A stretch of 6,661 nt of DNA from an uncultured Alphaproteobacteria bacterium (GCA_938003575.1 CALKYG010000021.1:1-6661); one strand, 5' to 3'; positions 1 through 6,521 are shown, numbered from the stretch's first letter. The notes: a model not told the origin generated them from the letters alone. Made by a program: numbers and translations.

Positions 1-1
1 C

Positions 2-514
2 GCCGGTCTGGTGAGCGAGCACGGCGTGTCGCCGGACGATTTCCTCTCCTATGTTCACGACATAGATCATTCGGTCGTGCCGCTGAACATTCCTTTGAGA
101 ACGGCGATCGCGGCGCTGCCGGGCCGCCGGTACGTCTTTACGAACGGTTCGATCGCCCATGCGGAAAAAACGCTCGCCCGCATCGGTCTTGAAGGGCAGT
201 TCGACGACATTTTCGACATCCGGGCCGCAGACTGGACTCCAAAGCCCCACCGCGGCGCCTATGAGAGATTCATAGCGGCGATGGGCGTGCGCCCGAAAGA
301 ATCGGCGATGTTTGAAGATCTCTCTCACAATCTAGAAGCGGCGCATGCGCTTGGCATGACGACGGTCCTTGTCTGCCAGGATGCGTCGTGGTTCAGGGAG
401 GAGCCGCAGGACAAGCGGCCCGCCAGACCCGGCGATCGTCACGGCGAACACATCCATCACGTCACCGACGATCTTGCGGGATTTCTCGGCATGGTCGAAA
501 AGGCCGCCGCCTGA
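2..514 (+). CDS. Pyrimidine 5'-nucleotidase-like HAD hydrolase, 3' part of gene
   Basis: This is the C-terminal part of a haloacid dehalogenase (HAD) superfamily phosphatase resembling the yeast SDT1 / pyrimidine 5'-nucleotidase group, which removes phosphate from pyrimidine nucleoside monophosphates in the cytosol. The frame is open from base 2, so the gene begins before the window. The GTG at 11 is not a credible start, because the DxDxT nucleophile motif of HAD motif I must lie upstream. Visible are the family stretch YVHDIDHSVV (bases 53-82), HAD motif II FTNGS (134-148), the motif III lysine in TPKPH (bases 236-250) and the motif IV acidic pair in FEDLSHN (311-331). The C-terminus, with HIHHVTDDL, is typical of alphaproteobacterial members. 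It lies 42 bases before dapD on the same strand, an arrangement common in Hyphomicrobiales, so the two may be co-transcribed. Substrate specificity is inferred from family resemblance; another small phosphorylated substrate is possible. Confidence 0.88.
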   Translation, partial: AGLVSEHGVSPDDFLSYVHDIDHSVVPLNIPLRTAIAALPGRRYVFTNGSIAHAEKTLARIGLEGQFDDIFDIRAADWTPKPHRGAYERFIAAMGVRPKESAMFEDLSHNLEAAHALGMTTVLVCQDASWFREEPQDKRPARPGDRHGEHIHHVTDDLAGFLGMVEKAAA

Positions 515-541
515 CGATCTCGCGGGCCGCGTTTCATCTGC

Positions 542-547
542 AGGAGG
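542..547 (+). promoter_or_regulatory. Shine-Dalgarno of dapD
   Basis: A perfect AGGAGG lies nine bases before the ATG at 557. It supports this start for dapD over any downstream in-frame ATG, such as the one at 617. Confidence 0.8.
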
Positions 548-556
548 TGCCTCGCC

Positions 557-1393
557 ATGTCTTCGCAATCGGACCTTGAAGCGACGATCGACAAGGCGTG
601 GGAGCATCGCGGCGACATGTCGATCGCCGCTGCGGGGACGGCGCGCGAGGCGGTGAACGAAGCGCTGCGACTTCTCGACAGCGGCGCGGCGCGCGTCGCC
701 GAACCGGAAGACGGCGGAAATGCAAAACGCTGGCGCGTCAATCAATGGCTGAAAAAGGCCGTGCTGTTGTCGTTCCGTCTCAACGACAACGCTATTATCG
801 GCGCTGCGCCGAACCAGTGGTGGGACAAGGCGCCCCTGAAGTTTGGCGACTGGTCGGCGGAGGATTTCCGCGCAGCGGGCTTTCGCGCGGTGCCCGGCGC
901 CATCGCGCGAAGGGGCGCCTATATCGCGCCGTCCGTCGTGTTGATGCCGTCTTTCGTCAATATCGGCGCCTATGTCGGCGAAGGAACTATGATCGACACC
1001 TGGGCGACTGTCGGTTCATGCGCGCAAGTCGGCAAGCATTGCCACATCTCCGGCGGAGCCGGCATCGGGGGCGTACTGGAACCGCTGCAAGCCACCCCCG
1101 TCATCATTGAGGACAATTGCTTCATCGGCGCGCGGGCCGAAGTCGCAGAAGGCGTTATTGTGCGAGAAGGCTCCGTCCTTTCCATGGGCGTTTATCTCGG
1201 CGCCTCGACGAGAATCGTCGATCGTGAAACCGGCGCCGTCATTTACGGCGAAGTGCCGCCTTATTCGGTCGTCGTCCCGGGCGCCGCGCCGTCGGCGAAA
1301 GGCGGCCCGTCGCTCTACTGCGCCGTTATCGTCAAACGAGTCGATGAAAAGACGCGCGCAAAAACAAGCGTAAACGAGCTGCTCAGGGATTAA
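557..1393 (+). CDS. dapD: 2,3,4,5-tetrahydropyridine-2,6-dicarboxylate N-succinyltransferase
   Basis: DapD transfers a succinyl group from succinyl-CoA to tetrahydrodipicolinate in the succinylase branch of the diaminopimelate/lysine pathway, in the cytosol. At 278 residues it has normal family length. An N-terminal alpha-helical domain covers about residues 1-100, including [17 protein letters not shown] (58-74), typical for binding the amino-dicarboxylate substrate. A left-handed beta-helix built from hexapeptide repeats follows at about 115-240. The signature [20 protein letters not shown] (145-164), then [16 protein letters not shown], carries the conserved Asp (147) and the acidic residue in GARAEVAEG (Glu195), which correspond to the catalytic pair known in the family. 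The C-terminal segment [18 protein letters not shown] is also typical. The gene follows the HAD phosphatase gene on the same strand and is convergent with gor. dapE, often next to dapD in related bacteria, is not here. I see no sign of damage. Confidence 0.97.
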   Translation: MSSQSDLEATIDKAWEHRGDMSIAAAGTAREAVNEALRLLDSGAARVAEPEDGGNAKRWRVNQWLKKAVLLSFRLNDNAIIGAAPNQWWDKAPLKFGDWSAEDFRAAGFRAVPGAIARRGAYIAPSVVLMPSFVNIGAYVGEGTMIDTWATVGSCAQVGKHCHISGGAGIGGVLEPLQATPVIIEDNCFIGARAEVAEGVIVREGSVLSMGVYLGASTRIVDRETGAVIYGEVPPYSVVVPGAAPSAKGGPSLYCAVIVKRVDEKTRAKTSVNELLRD

Positions 1394-1495
1394 GTGAAAC
1401 CGGATCCGGCGGAAATCGAAAGCGCAAACAGACCGATTGCGGCGCAGGCTCGCATCGGGAAAAGGCGTCCTGTCAGGCGTTCGGTTCGCGCAGCC

Positions 1496-2869
1496 TCAGC
1501 GCTGCTCCGTCCACTTCGTCCTCATCAGCACCAATTCCTCCGCGCTCGTCGGATGGAGCGCCATCGTGTCGTCGAAATCCTTTTTGGTTAGCCCTGCTTT
1601 CACCGCGACGGCGAGGCACTGGATCATTTCCGGCGCACCGTCCCCGACGATATGAACGCCGACCACCTTTTGCGTTTCTTCTTCGACGACGAGCTTCATG
1701 AATGTGCGCGCCTCCGAACCCGACAACGTGTTCTTCATCGGACGGAAGTCCGTCTTGTAGATATCGACGGCGCCGAATTTCTTCCGCGCCTCCTCTTCCG
1801 AGTAACCGACAGAGCCGACAGGCGGCTGTGAAAAGACGGCCTTCGGGATAAAGGCGTAGTCAACCTTTACCGGATTGTTATTGAATTCGGTTTCTGCGAA
1901 GGCGGCGCCCTCGCGGATCGCAACCGGCGTCAACTGAACCCGGTCCGTCACGTCGCCGACCGCAAAGATATTCGGAATATTCGTGCGGTTCCAGTCGTCG
2001 ACAAGCACGGCGCCGTCCTTGCCGAGCTTCACGCCGGCCCTTTCGAGCCCGAGGCCCTGTGTCGCCGGCTTTCGTCCAACAGCCCAGAAAACGAGATCGG
2101 CGTCGATATGGCCGCCCGTGCTCGTGTGGACCCGCCTCGCGCCGCCGCCAATGTCCTCAATCTTCGTGAATACGGCGTTCGTCACGATCCGCACGCCCAT
2201 GCGCTGCATTTCGCGATGGACCTGGACGGAGATGTCTCGGTCGAAATAGCGAAGCACGTCTTCGCCGCGATAGATCAGCGTCGTTTCCGCTCCCAGTCCC
2301 TGAAAAATGCAGGCGAACTCAATCGCAATATAGCCGCCGCCCGCGATGACGACTCGCTTCGGGAAGTTCTCCAGGTGAAACGCCTCATTCGACGTGACGG
2401 CGAGATCGTGGCCGGGAATTGACGTGTCTGTCCAGGGCGCTCCGCCGGTTGCAATCAGAACCTTGTCGGCTGTGACGTCCCGGTTCTCGTTCACGAGATG
2501 GATCGTGTGCGCGTCCTTGACGATCGCGCGGCTGTCGATGATGTCGACGCCTGCGTTCTTGAGATTTCGGACGTAAACGCCGTTGAGACGATCTATTTCC
2601 GCATCCTTATTGGAAAGGAGCGTCGGCCAATCGAAGTGCGCCTTCCCGAAACTCCAGCCGTATCCTTTCGCCTCGTGGAACATGTGTCCGAATTCCGACG
2701 CGTAGACGAAGAGTTTTTTGGGGATGCAGCCCCGAATGACGCAGGTGCCCCCGACGCGGTATTCTTCAGCAACCGCAACGCGCGCGCCGTAGGTTGCGGC
2801 GAGGCGCGAGGCCCGGACGCCGCCCGAGCCGGCGCCGATCGTGAAAAGATCATAGTCGAATTTCTTCAT
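1496..2869 (-). CDS. gor: Glutathione-disulfide reductase (NADPH)
   Basis: This flavoprotein reduces oxidised glutathione with NADPH and keeps the cytosolic thiol pool reduced. It has 457 residues, normal for the family. Residues 11-16 (IGAGSG) form the FAD-binding glycine motif. GGTCVIRGCIPKK (40-52) holds the redox-active disulfide Cys43/Cys48. AGGGYIAIEFA (176-186) is the NAD(P)-binding motif. Arg201 and Arg207, in YRGEDVLRYFD, have the six-residue spacing of the two arginines that select NADPH in Escherichia coli Gor, which argues against an NADH-dependent lipoamide dehydrogenase. AVGDVTD (303-309) is the second FAD contact. HPTSAEE (439-445) supplies the active-site His/Glu pair at the dimer interface. 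The start is the ATG that begins MKKFDYDLFTIGAGSGG; its ribosome-binding site is weak. It is the last gene of the minus-strand block, 130 bases after the unknown gene. Trypanothione or mycothione reductase would be the main alternatives, but the CVIRGCIPKK motif fits glutathione reductase best. Confidence 0.96.
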   Translation of the reverse strand: MKKFDYDLFTIGAGSGGVRASRLAATYGARVAVAEEYRVGGTCVIRGCIPKKLFVYASEFGHMFHEAKGYGWSFGKAHFDWPTLLSNKDAEIDRLNGVYVRNLKNAGVDIIDSRAIVKDAHTIHLVNENRDVTADKVLIATGGAPWTDTSIPGHDLAVTSNEAFHLENFPKRVVIAGGGYIAIEFACIFQGLGAETTLIYRGEDVLRYFDRDISVQVHREMQRMGVRIVTNAVFTKIEDIGGGARRVHTSTGGHIDADLVFWAVGRKPATQGLGLERAGVKLGKDGAVLVDDWNRTNIPNIFAVGDVTDRVQLTPVAIREGAAFAETEFNNNPVKVDYAFIPKAVFSQPPVGSVGYSEEEARKKFGAVDIYKTDFRPMKNTLSGSEARTFMKLVVEEETQKVVGVHIVGDGAPEMIQCLAVAVKAGLTKKDFDDTMALHPTSAEELVLMRTKWTEQR

Positions 2870-2910
2870 CTGTCGTCCGTCTCGCTTCTATGGCGCAATC
2901 GCATCATTCA

Positions 2911-2940
2911 AGCATAACGCCTGCTCCGTCGCGCCGCCAA
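2911..2940 (-). promoter_or_regulatory. Candidate weak promoter before gor
   Basis: In the 130-base gap between the unknown gene and gor, the minus strand reads TTGGCG (2940-2935), an 18-base spacer, then TATGCT (2916-2911). Each box matches the sigma-70 consensus at four of six bases. It would give a leader of about 35 bases before the gor ATG. A short stem (GCCGC, loop GATTG, GCGGC; 2947-2933) overlaps the -35 box; with no following T-run it is not a convincing terminator. Such matches occur by chance, so this is tentative; gor could simply be read through from upstream. Confidence 0.22.
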
Positions 2941-2999
2941 TCGCGGCTGACCGCAAGCAATGCAAATGCGCGTGATCAGGAACGCCGGCCGCCTCTTCC

Positions 3000-3506
3000 T
3001 CACATGAAACCGATTCCGGTCTTGAAGCGCGTATCGAGGAATTCGTTGACTTCCAGCGTGAAGGTCTCAAGGAACTCCCGATGGATCGCCTCGAACACGG
3101 GATCGAGTTTGCCTTCAAACTCAAGAGGCACGCGGATCACCGGCTGCGAAGCGACGAAGACGTCGAAATTGTCGCCGACGATCTCCGCGGAGACGACCGT
3201 TCTCAGCCAGAGCGCGCCGGAATCCTCGATATTGCCGACGATCAGACACAAGCCGAAACGCACCGGCTCAAGGATTATCACCTCGCGGCCCGCATAGGAA
3301 AATGCTTCATCCCCGTAGTCGAGATGCAGATCGAGCGGGCCGTCAGCGGGCACGGCCACGACGTTTTCAGCGGGACAGCCTTCGAATTCGTGAAACCCCG
3401 AAATGATCGCGTCGCCGAGCGCGCGGCACTTCAGGAGATTCTGAAAAGCCGCCTTGCCGTAATCGCGGATCGCAGTCTTGAGTTCCTCGAATTTCGATGC
3501 GGCCAT
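3000..3506 (-). CDS. Unrecognised 168-residue acidic cytosolic protein
   Basis: I do not recognise this family. The protein is acidic: about 28 Asp/Glu against 14 Lys/Arg. It has no signal peptide and no convincing membrane segment. It reads as one compact alpha/beta domain. A charged N-terminal helix (about 4-28, FEELKTAIRDYGKAAFQNLL) comes first. A strand-rich middle follows (about 47-128), including REVIILEPVRFGLCLIVGN (74-92) and ALWLRTVVSAEIVGDNFDVF (98-117). A C-terminal helix (about 134-159, PVFEAIHREFLETFTLEVNEFL) ends the protein. Cys27, Cys44 and Cys87 are not arranged as a metal motif. Gene reality is supported by the start 12 bases after the rpiA stop on the same strand, an AAGG about ten bases before the ATG, and a natural protein-like composition. 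Its place between rpiA and gor suggests co-transcription with glmU-rpiA. No function is proposed. Confidence 0.8.
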   Translation of the reverse strand: MAASKFEELKTAIRDYGKAAFQNLLKCRALGDAIISGFHEFEGCPAENVVAVPADGPLDLHLDYGDEAFSYAGREVIILEPVRFGLCLIVGNIEDSGALWLRTVVSAEIVGDNFDVFVASQPVIRVPLEFEGKLDPVFEAIHREFLETFTLEVNEFLDTRFKTGIGFM

Positions 3507-3518
3507 CGGCCATTCGCC

Positions 3519-4214
3519 TTATGTGATGCGTTCCAGGCCGTCCGGTCCGGCGAGGATGATTTCGTCGGCGAGGCCGATAAACAGCCCGGTCTCAACGACG
3601 CCCGGAATTTCAATGAGCGCGCGGTGAAGGGCCCCCGGATCTGAGATCCGCCGCAAACGGCAGTCGAGGATGAAATTGCCGCCGTCGCTGATAAACGCCG
3701 GCCCTTCGGGGCCGGCGCGCAGACGAACGTCTGCGCCGGCGTACCCGCTTCCGGCAAGCGTGTCGCGCACAGCGCGCACGGTGAGCGCAAAGGAAAAGCG
3801 GTCGATTTCAACGGGAAGCGGAAACGCCCCAAGCTCCGCGACTTTCTTTGAAGCGTCCGCGATGACGACAAATCGCCTTGCCGCGTTTGCGATGATCTTT
3901 TCGCGCAGCAGCGCCCCGCCGCCGCCCTTGATGAGGTTGCCGGCGCCGTCGACCTCATCCGTCCCGTCGACAGCAAGATCGATATTGGTCGTTTCGTCAG
4001 GCTCGACGAGATCGATTCCGGCCGCTGCGGCCTTGCGCGCCGAATCTTCGGACGTCGGCACCGCCGTCACATAAAGCCCGCCGCGCACTCTTTCGCCTAG
4101 CGCGGCGATGAAGTGCGCCGCAGTCGATCCGGTTCCGAGCCCGAGCGTCATATCGGGTCTGACGAGACTGACGGCGGCCAGAGCGGCAGCCTTCTTGTAA
4201 GCGTCAGCGCTCAT
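3519..4214 (-). CDS. rpiA: Ribose-5-phosphate isomerase A
   Basis: RpiA interconverts ribose 5-phosphate and ribulose 5-phosphate in the non-oxidative pentose phosphate pathway, and also serves the Calvin cycle where present. At 231 residues it has standard length. GLGTGSTAAHFI (25-36) is the phosphate-binding loop. AVDGTDEVDGAGNLIKGGGG (81-100) with ALLREKI contains Asp83, Asp86, Lys96 and Glu105. These match E. coli Asp81, Asp84, Lys94 and the catalytic base Glu103 with a constant offset of two. SDGGNFILD (176-184) is the conserved C-terminal strand signature. The start ATG overlaps the glmU stop in an ATGA, so translation is probably coupled to glmU. The unknown 168-residue gene begins 12 bases downstream. 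The coding region for residues 160-173 contains two adjacent palindromes, described separately. Confidence 0.97.
   Translation of the reverse strand: MSADAYKKAAALAAVSLVRPDMTLGLGTGSTAAHFIAALGERVRGGLYVTAVPTSEDSARKAAAAGIDLVEPDETTNIDLAVDGTDEVDGAGNLIKGGGGALLREKIIANAARRFVVIADASKKVAELGAFPLPVEIDRFSFALTVRAVRDTLAGSGYAGADVRLRAGPEGPAFISDGGNFILDCRLRRISDPGALHRALIEIPGVVETGLFIGLADEIILAGPDGLERIT
3696..3717. repeat. Perfect 9-bp inverted repeat with TTCG loop inside rpiA
   Basis: The arms CGCCGGCCC (3696-3704) and GGGCCGGCG (3709-3717) are exact reverse complements around TTCG. On the plus strand an RNA would form a C(UUCG)G-capped stem. On the rpiA mRNA the loop is CGAA. It lies in coding sequence for about residues 167-173, so high GC content and codon choice may be the whole explanation. 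Confidence 0.7.
3717..3736. repeat. Second 9-bp inverted repeat directly next to the first
   Basis: The arms GCGCAGACG (3717-3725) and CGTCTGCGC (3728-3736) are exact reverse complements around AA. In RNA the innermost base pair would have to open, leaving eight pairs around a four-base loop. It shares base 3717 with the preceding palindrome and covers about rpiA residues 160-166. Confidence 0.7.
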
Positions 4215-5569
4215 GTCTTGTCTTTCTTCTTTCCGGCGTGAATCGAACGGAATTTGGCGGCCCAGCCCTTGATCTCTGACTGCCGGCCGCGAGCGACGGC
4301 GAGCGCATCGTCCTCGACATTCTTGGTGATGACCGAACCCGATCCGACATAGGCGCCCTTGCCGATCTTCACCGGCGCAACGAGCGCGGAGTTGGACCCG
4401 ATGAAGGCGCCCTGCCCGATCTCCGTCTCATGCTTGGAAAAACCGTCGTAATTGCAGGTGATCGCGCCCGCGCCGATATTCGCCTCGGCTCCGACGCGGG
4501 CGTCGCCGATATAGGCGAGATGCGAAATCTTGGCGCCGGCGCCGACATGTGTGTTCTTCACCTCCACGAAATTGCCGACCTTCGCCTCGCGCCCGAGGAC
4601 GGCGCCGGGCCGCAATCGCGCGAACGGACCAACAGCCGAACTTTCTCCGATAGCGGCTCCCTCAATGTGTGAAAACGCCTTGATTACGGCGCCCGATGCG
4701 ACGCTGACGCCCCTTCCGAAATAGACATTCGGCTCAATAACGACGTCATTTGCGATTTCAGTATCGAAAGAGAAATAGACCGTGGACGGATCGATGAGCG
4801 TGACGCCGCGCTCCATAGCGGCGAGTCGGCGGCGATCCTGAAAGATCTCCTCAGCGACCGCCAGTTCAATGCGGGAGTTGACCCCCATAACTTCATCTTC
4901 GTCCGCTTCCATGACCGCGCAGGTCAATCCTTCGCGTCGGGCGATCGCGACAATATCGGTCAGATAATATTCGCCCTTGGCGTTGTTGCTTGCGAGTTGC
5001 GGCAGGGCGCGAGCGAGAAAGTCGGATCGCACGGCCATCACGCCGGAATTGACGAAGTCGATCTCAAGGTCTTCCGGGCTTGCATCCTTGGCTTCAATGA
5101 TCGCTTCGAGCGACCCGTCGGCCCCGAGCTTCAAGCGGCCGTATGCGCCCGGATCGTCCGGCGCGAAACCAAGCACCGCGACTGCGGCGCCGTCTTCGAT
5201 TTCTGCGGCGAGCGCCAGCAGCGTTTCCGGCTGAATGAGCGGCGTGTCGGCGTAAAGAATGACGACAACGCCGGTAAAACCGTCAAGCGCCGGCATCGCC
5301 TTCCTGACAGCGTCGCCCGTGCCCAGCGGCGGCGCCTGGACGACGATGGCGGCGTCGGCGCGTTCGGCGCGCGCCGCGGCGCCTGCTTCGGGCGCATGAT
5401 CGCCGATGACGACGCAGATTCGTTGTGCGTCGATCTCGCCGGCGACATCCATCACATGCGCCAGCATCGAACGGCCGCCGATCTCATGCAAAACCTTTGT
5501 CTTTGACGATTTCATCCTCGTGCCGCGACCGGCGGCGAGAATGACGGCGGCCAGCGCCTGCTTGTTCAT
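4211..5569 (-). CDS. glmU: Bifunctional N-acetylglucosamine-1-phosphate uridyltransferase / glucosamine-1-phosphate acetyltransferase
   Basis: GlmU acetylates glucosamine 1-phosphate with acetyl-CoA and then joins the product to UTP, giving UDP-N-acetylglucosamine for peptidoglycan and lipopolysaccharide. It has 452 residues, normal length. The N-terminal nucleotidyltransferase domain (about 1-231) has LAAGRGTRMKSSKTKVLHEI (11-30) with Arg18 and Lys25. It also has the metal-binding Asp108 in LYADTPL, where many homologues have LYGD, and Asn231 in GVNSR. A linker helix follows, then the left-handed beta-helix acetyltransferase domain (about 255-440). There PFARLRPG (315-322, Arg320), Lys338 in FVEVKNTHVG, and the catalytic His350 in ISHLAYIGDA align with E. 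coli Arg333, Lys351 and His363. NIGAGAITCNYDG (364-376) is the usual signature. The tail is short and basic. The first gene of the minus-strand block, it overlaps rpiA by four bases and is divergent from gph. Its common neighbour glmS is absent. Confidence 0.97.
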   Translation of the reverse strand: MNKQALAAVILAAGRGTRMKSSKTKVLHEIGGRSMLAHVMDVAGEIDAQRICVVIGDHAPEAGAAARAERADAAIVVQAPPLGTGDAVRKAMPALDGFTGVVVILYADTPLIQPETLLALAAEIEDGAAVAVLGFAPDDPGAYGRLKLGADGSLEAIIEAKDASPEDLEIDFVNSGVMAVRSDFLARALPQLASNNAKGEYYLTDIVAIARREGLTCAVMEADEDEVMGVNSRIELAVAEEIFQDRRRLAAMERGVTLIDPSTVYFSFDTEIANDVVIEPNVYFGRGVSVASGAVIKAFSHIEGAAIGESSAVGPFARLRPGAVLGREAKVGNFVEVKNTHVGAGAKISHLAYIGDARVGAEANIGAGAITCNYDGFSKHETEIGQGAFIGSNSALVAPVKIGKGAYVGSGSVITKNVEDDALAVARGRQSEIKGWAAKFRSIHAGKKKDKT

Positions 5570-5572
5570 TGT

Positions 5573-5594
5573 TCCTCTCTGTTCTGTTAGAGAG
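5573..5594 (-). promoter_or_regulatory. glmU ribosome-binding site overlapped by an inverted repeat
   Basis: On the minus strand AGAGAGGA (5580-5573) is the Shine-Dalgarno of glmU; its GAGG ends only four bases before the ATG. The six bases AGAGAG (5580-5575) are the exact reverse complement of CTCTCT (5594-5589), separated by eight bases. A six-pair hairpin in the mRNA leader would therefore cover most of the Shine-Dalgarno. The repeat is directly visible; a regulatory role is inferred. Confidence 0.5.
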
Positions 5595-5607
5595 CGTTGA
5601 AAACCTC

Positions 5608-5623
5608 ACCGTCTTTTGACGGT
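5608..5623. repeat. Perfect inverted repeat in the glmU-gph divergent spacer
   Basis: The sequence ACCGTCTTTTGACGGT has six-base arms around TTTT. It sits in the 71-base non-coding spacer between the divergent glmU and gph starts, 17 bases before the gph ATG. It could be an operator for a dimeric regulator or a hairpin in either leader. No flanking T-run makes it a terminator of the usual kind. Confidence 0.55.
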
Positions 5624-5630
5624 CGCCGGC

Positions 5631-5634
5631 GGAG
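5631..5634 (+). promoter_or_regulatory. Shine-Dalgarno of gph
   Basis: GGAG lies six bases before the ATG at 5641 and supports that start. Confidence 0.6.
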
Positions 5635-5640
5635 TTGTAA

Positions 5641-6327
5641 ATGCGAAGACCGCTCGACCGGGTCGCCGTCATATTCGATCTTGACGGAACCTTGATCGAC
5701 ACGGCTGCGGACCTCGCCGCGGCGATGAATCACACGCTCGCCGCAGCCGGGCGTCCGCGCGTGCCGCTTGACCGCGTGAGGGGCCTCATCGGCAACGGCG
5801 CCAAGGCGATGTTGCGGCGCGGTTTCCTTGAGGCTGGGGCGGCGGCGCCGGACGAATCGGAACTCGACGCGCACGTCGCCGTGTTTATCGACTTTTACAG
5901 AGCCAATATCGCCGCCGCTTCGAGGCCGTTTCCGGGCGTGATCGAAGTCATCGAAGGATTTGCCCGCGACGGCGCGACAGCCGTGATCTGCACGAACAAG
6001 CGCGAGGCTTTGGCGCGGGCCCTGATCGACGAGCTTGGACTGACTGCGCTATTCGCCGGCATTGTCGGCGGCGATACGGCCGGGGTTGCGAAACCCGATC
6101 CGCGCCCGGTGAAAATATGTTTGAACCTCGCGGGGGCGAGCAAGGCGGTTTTCATCGGCGACAGCGACACCGACATCCTTGCTGCAACGAATTCCGGCAT
6201 ACCCTGTCTGGTCGCGGAATTCGGCTATGGTCCGCTCACCCTGAAGCAAAGGGCTTTTGCAAGCTTCGCCGCGTATCCCGAAACGCCGGACCTCATCCGC
6301 AAGGCGGCGTCCATTCGAGCCGCCTAG
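5641..6327 (+). CDS. gph: Phosphoglycolate phosphatase (HAD family)
   Basis: Gph hydrolyses 2-phosphoglycolate, formed by rubisco oxygenation or from DNA-end repair, to glycolate in the cytosol. It has 228 residues, usual for the family. HAD motif I is IFDLDGTLIDT (11-21), with nucleophile Asp13 and acid/base Asp15. The cap-domain start, with ADLAAAMNHTL and the phosphoglycolate phosphatase-like RGLIGNGAKAML (47-58), follows. Motif II is CTNK (117-120, Thr118), motif III KPDP (151-154, Lys151), and motif IV FIGDSDTDI (171-179, Asp174 and Asp178). All catalytic residues are present. It is divergent from glmU, and its stop codon overlaps that of the convergent small gene. A related HAD phosphatase with other sugar-phosphate substrates is possible, since the family is promiscuous, but the motif set fits Gph best. 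Confidence 0.92.
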   Translation: MRRPLDRVAVIFDLDGTLIDTAADLAAAMNHTLAAAGRPRVPLDRVRGLIGNGAKAMLRRGFLEAGAAAPDESELDAHVAVFIDFYRANIAAASRPFPGVIEVIEGFARDGATAVICTNKREALARALIDELGLTALFAGIVGGDTAGVAKPDPRPVKICLNLAGASKAVFIGDSDTDILAATNSGIPCLVAEFGYGPLTLKQRAFASFAAYPETPDLIRKAASIRAA

Positions 6328-6518
6328 GCCGGCGAAGCGATCCGCCGCGGCATTCCGTTAACCATGTCGCTTCGAAGATCGGTCCGGGCCGACCGCATGG
6401 TCGAAACAAACCCTTCAGGCCGCAAGTCGACTTCGACGTCGAACCCTTTCTTCATCCAGAAATCGCGGATTTTGGCTGCCAGGCGGGCGGCGCCGTCATC
6501 AGTGCAGTGATCCGACAT
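6324..6518 (-). CDS. Small uncharacterised 64-residue protein
   Basis: This is a soluble small protein without membrane segment or signal peptide. The N-terminal half is a probable amphipathic helix (about 8-24, DGAARLAAKIRDFWMKKG). A short strand, FDVEVDLRP, follows. Then comes a segment ending RSDMVNGMPRR (49-59). I recall small alphaproteobacterial proteins with a similar helix-strand-RSDxxNGxP layout, but cannot name a family or function. Gene reality is supported by GAGGTGA (6528-6522) as an almost ideal Shine-Dalgarno three bases before the ATG, an upstream TATAAT box, and a sensible protein composition. It converges on gph, and the two stop codons share the palindrome CTAG. Confidence 0.72.
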   Translation of the reverse strand: MSDHCTDDGAARLAAKIRDFWMKKGFDVEVDLRPEGFVSTMRSARTDLRSDMVNGMPRRIASPA

Positions 6519-6521
6519 GCT

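Noticed and set aside
332..745. Minus-strand frame opposite the HAD gene and the dapD start
   Set aside because: The product is Arg-rich and has no recognisable motif. It lies opposite two well-supported coding regions and would cover the dapD ribosome-binding site.
1400..1409. Palindrome CCGGATCCGG just after the dapD stop, as a possible terminator
   Set aside because: It leaves no loop, is short, and is not followed by a T-run. A ten-base palindrome in GC-rich DNA is not surprising.
1443..1503. Long-range pairing GCGCAGGCT with AGCCTCAGCGC between dapD and gor
   Set aside because: The arms are imperfect, the loop is very long, and there is no T-run, so it does not support a terminator call.
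1394..1591. Plus-strand reading frame with a GTG start right after dapD
   Set aside because: It has no Shine-Dalgarno, an Arg-rich low-complexity product, and its second half runs antisense to the 3' end of gor. It is best read as non-coding.
2888..3124. Minus-strand frame of 78 codons filling the gap before gor
   Set aside because: It overlaps the 3' end of the 168-residue gene in another frame, has a Ser/Arg-rich shadow composition, and has no ribosome-binding site.
3081..3644. Long plus-strand frame of 187 codons
   Set aside because: It lies antisense to the unknown gene and the end of rpiA. Its length is explained by few stop codons in GC-rich antisense frames, and its product resembles no family.
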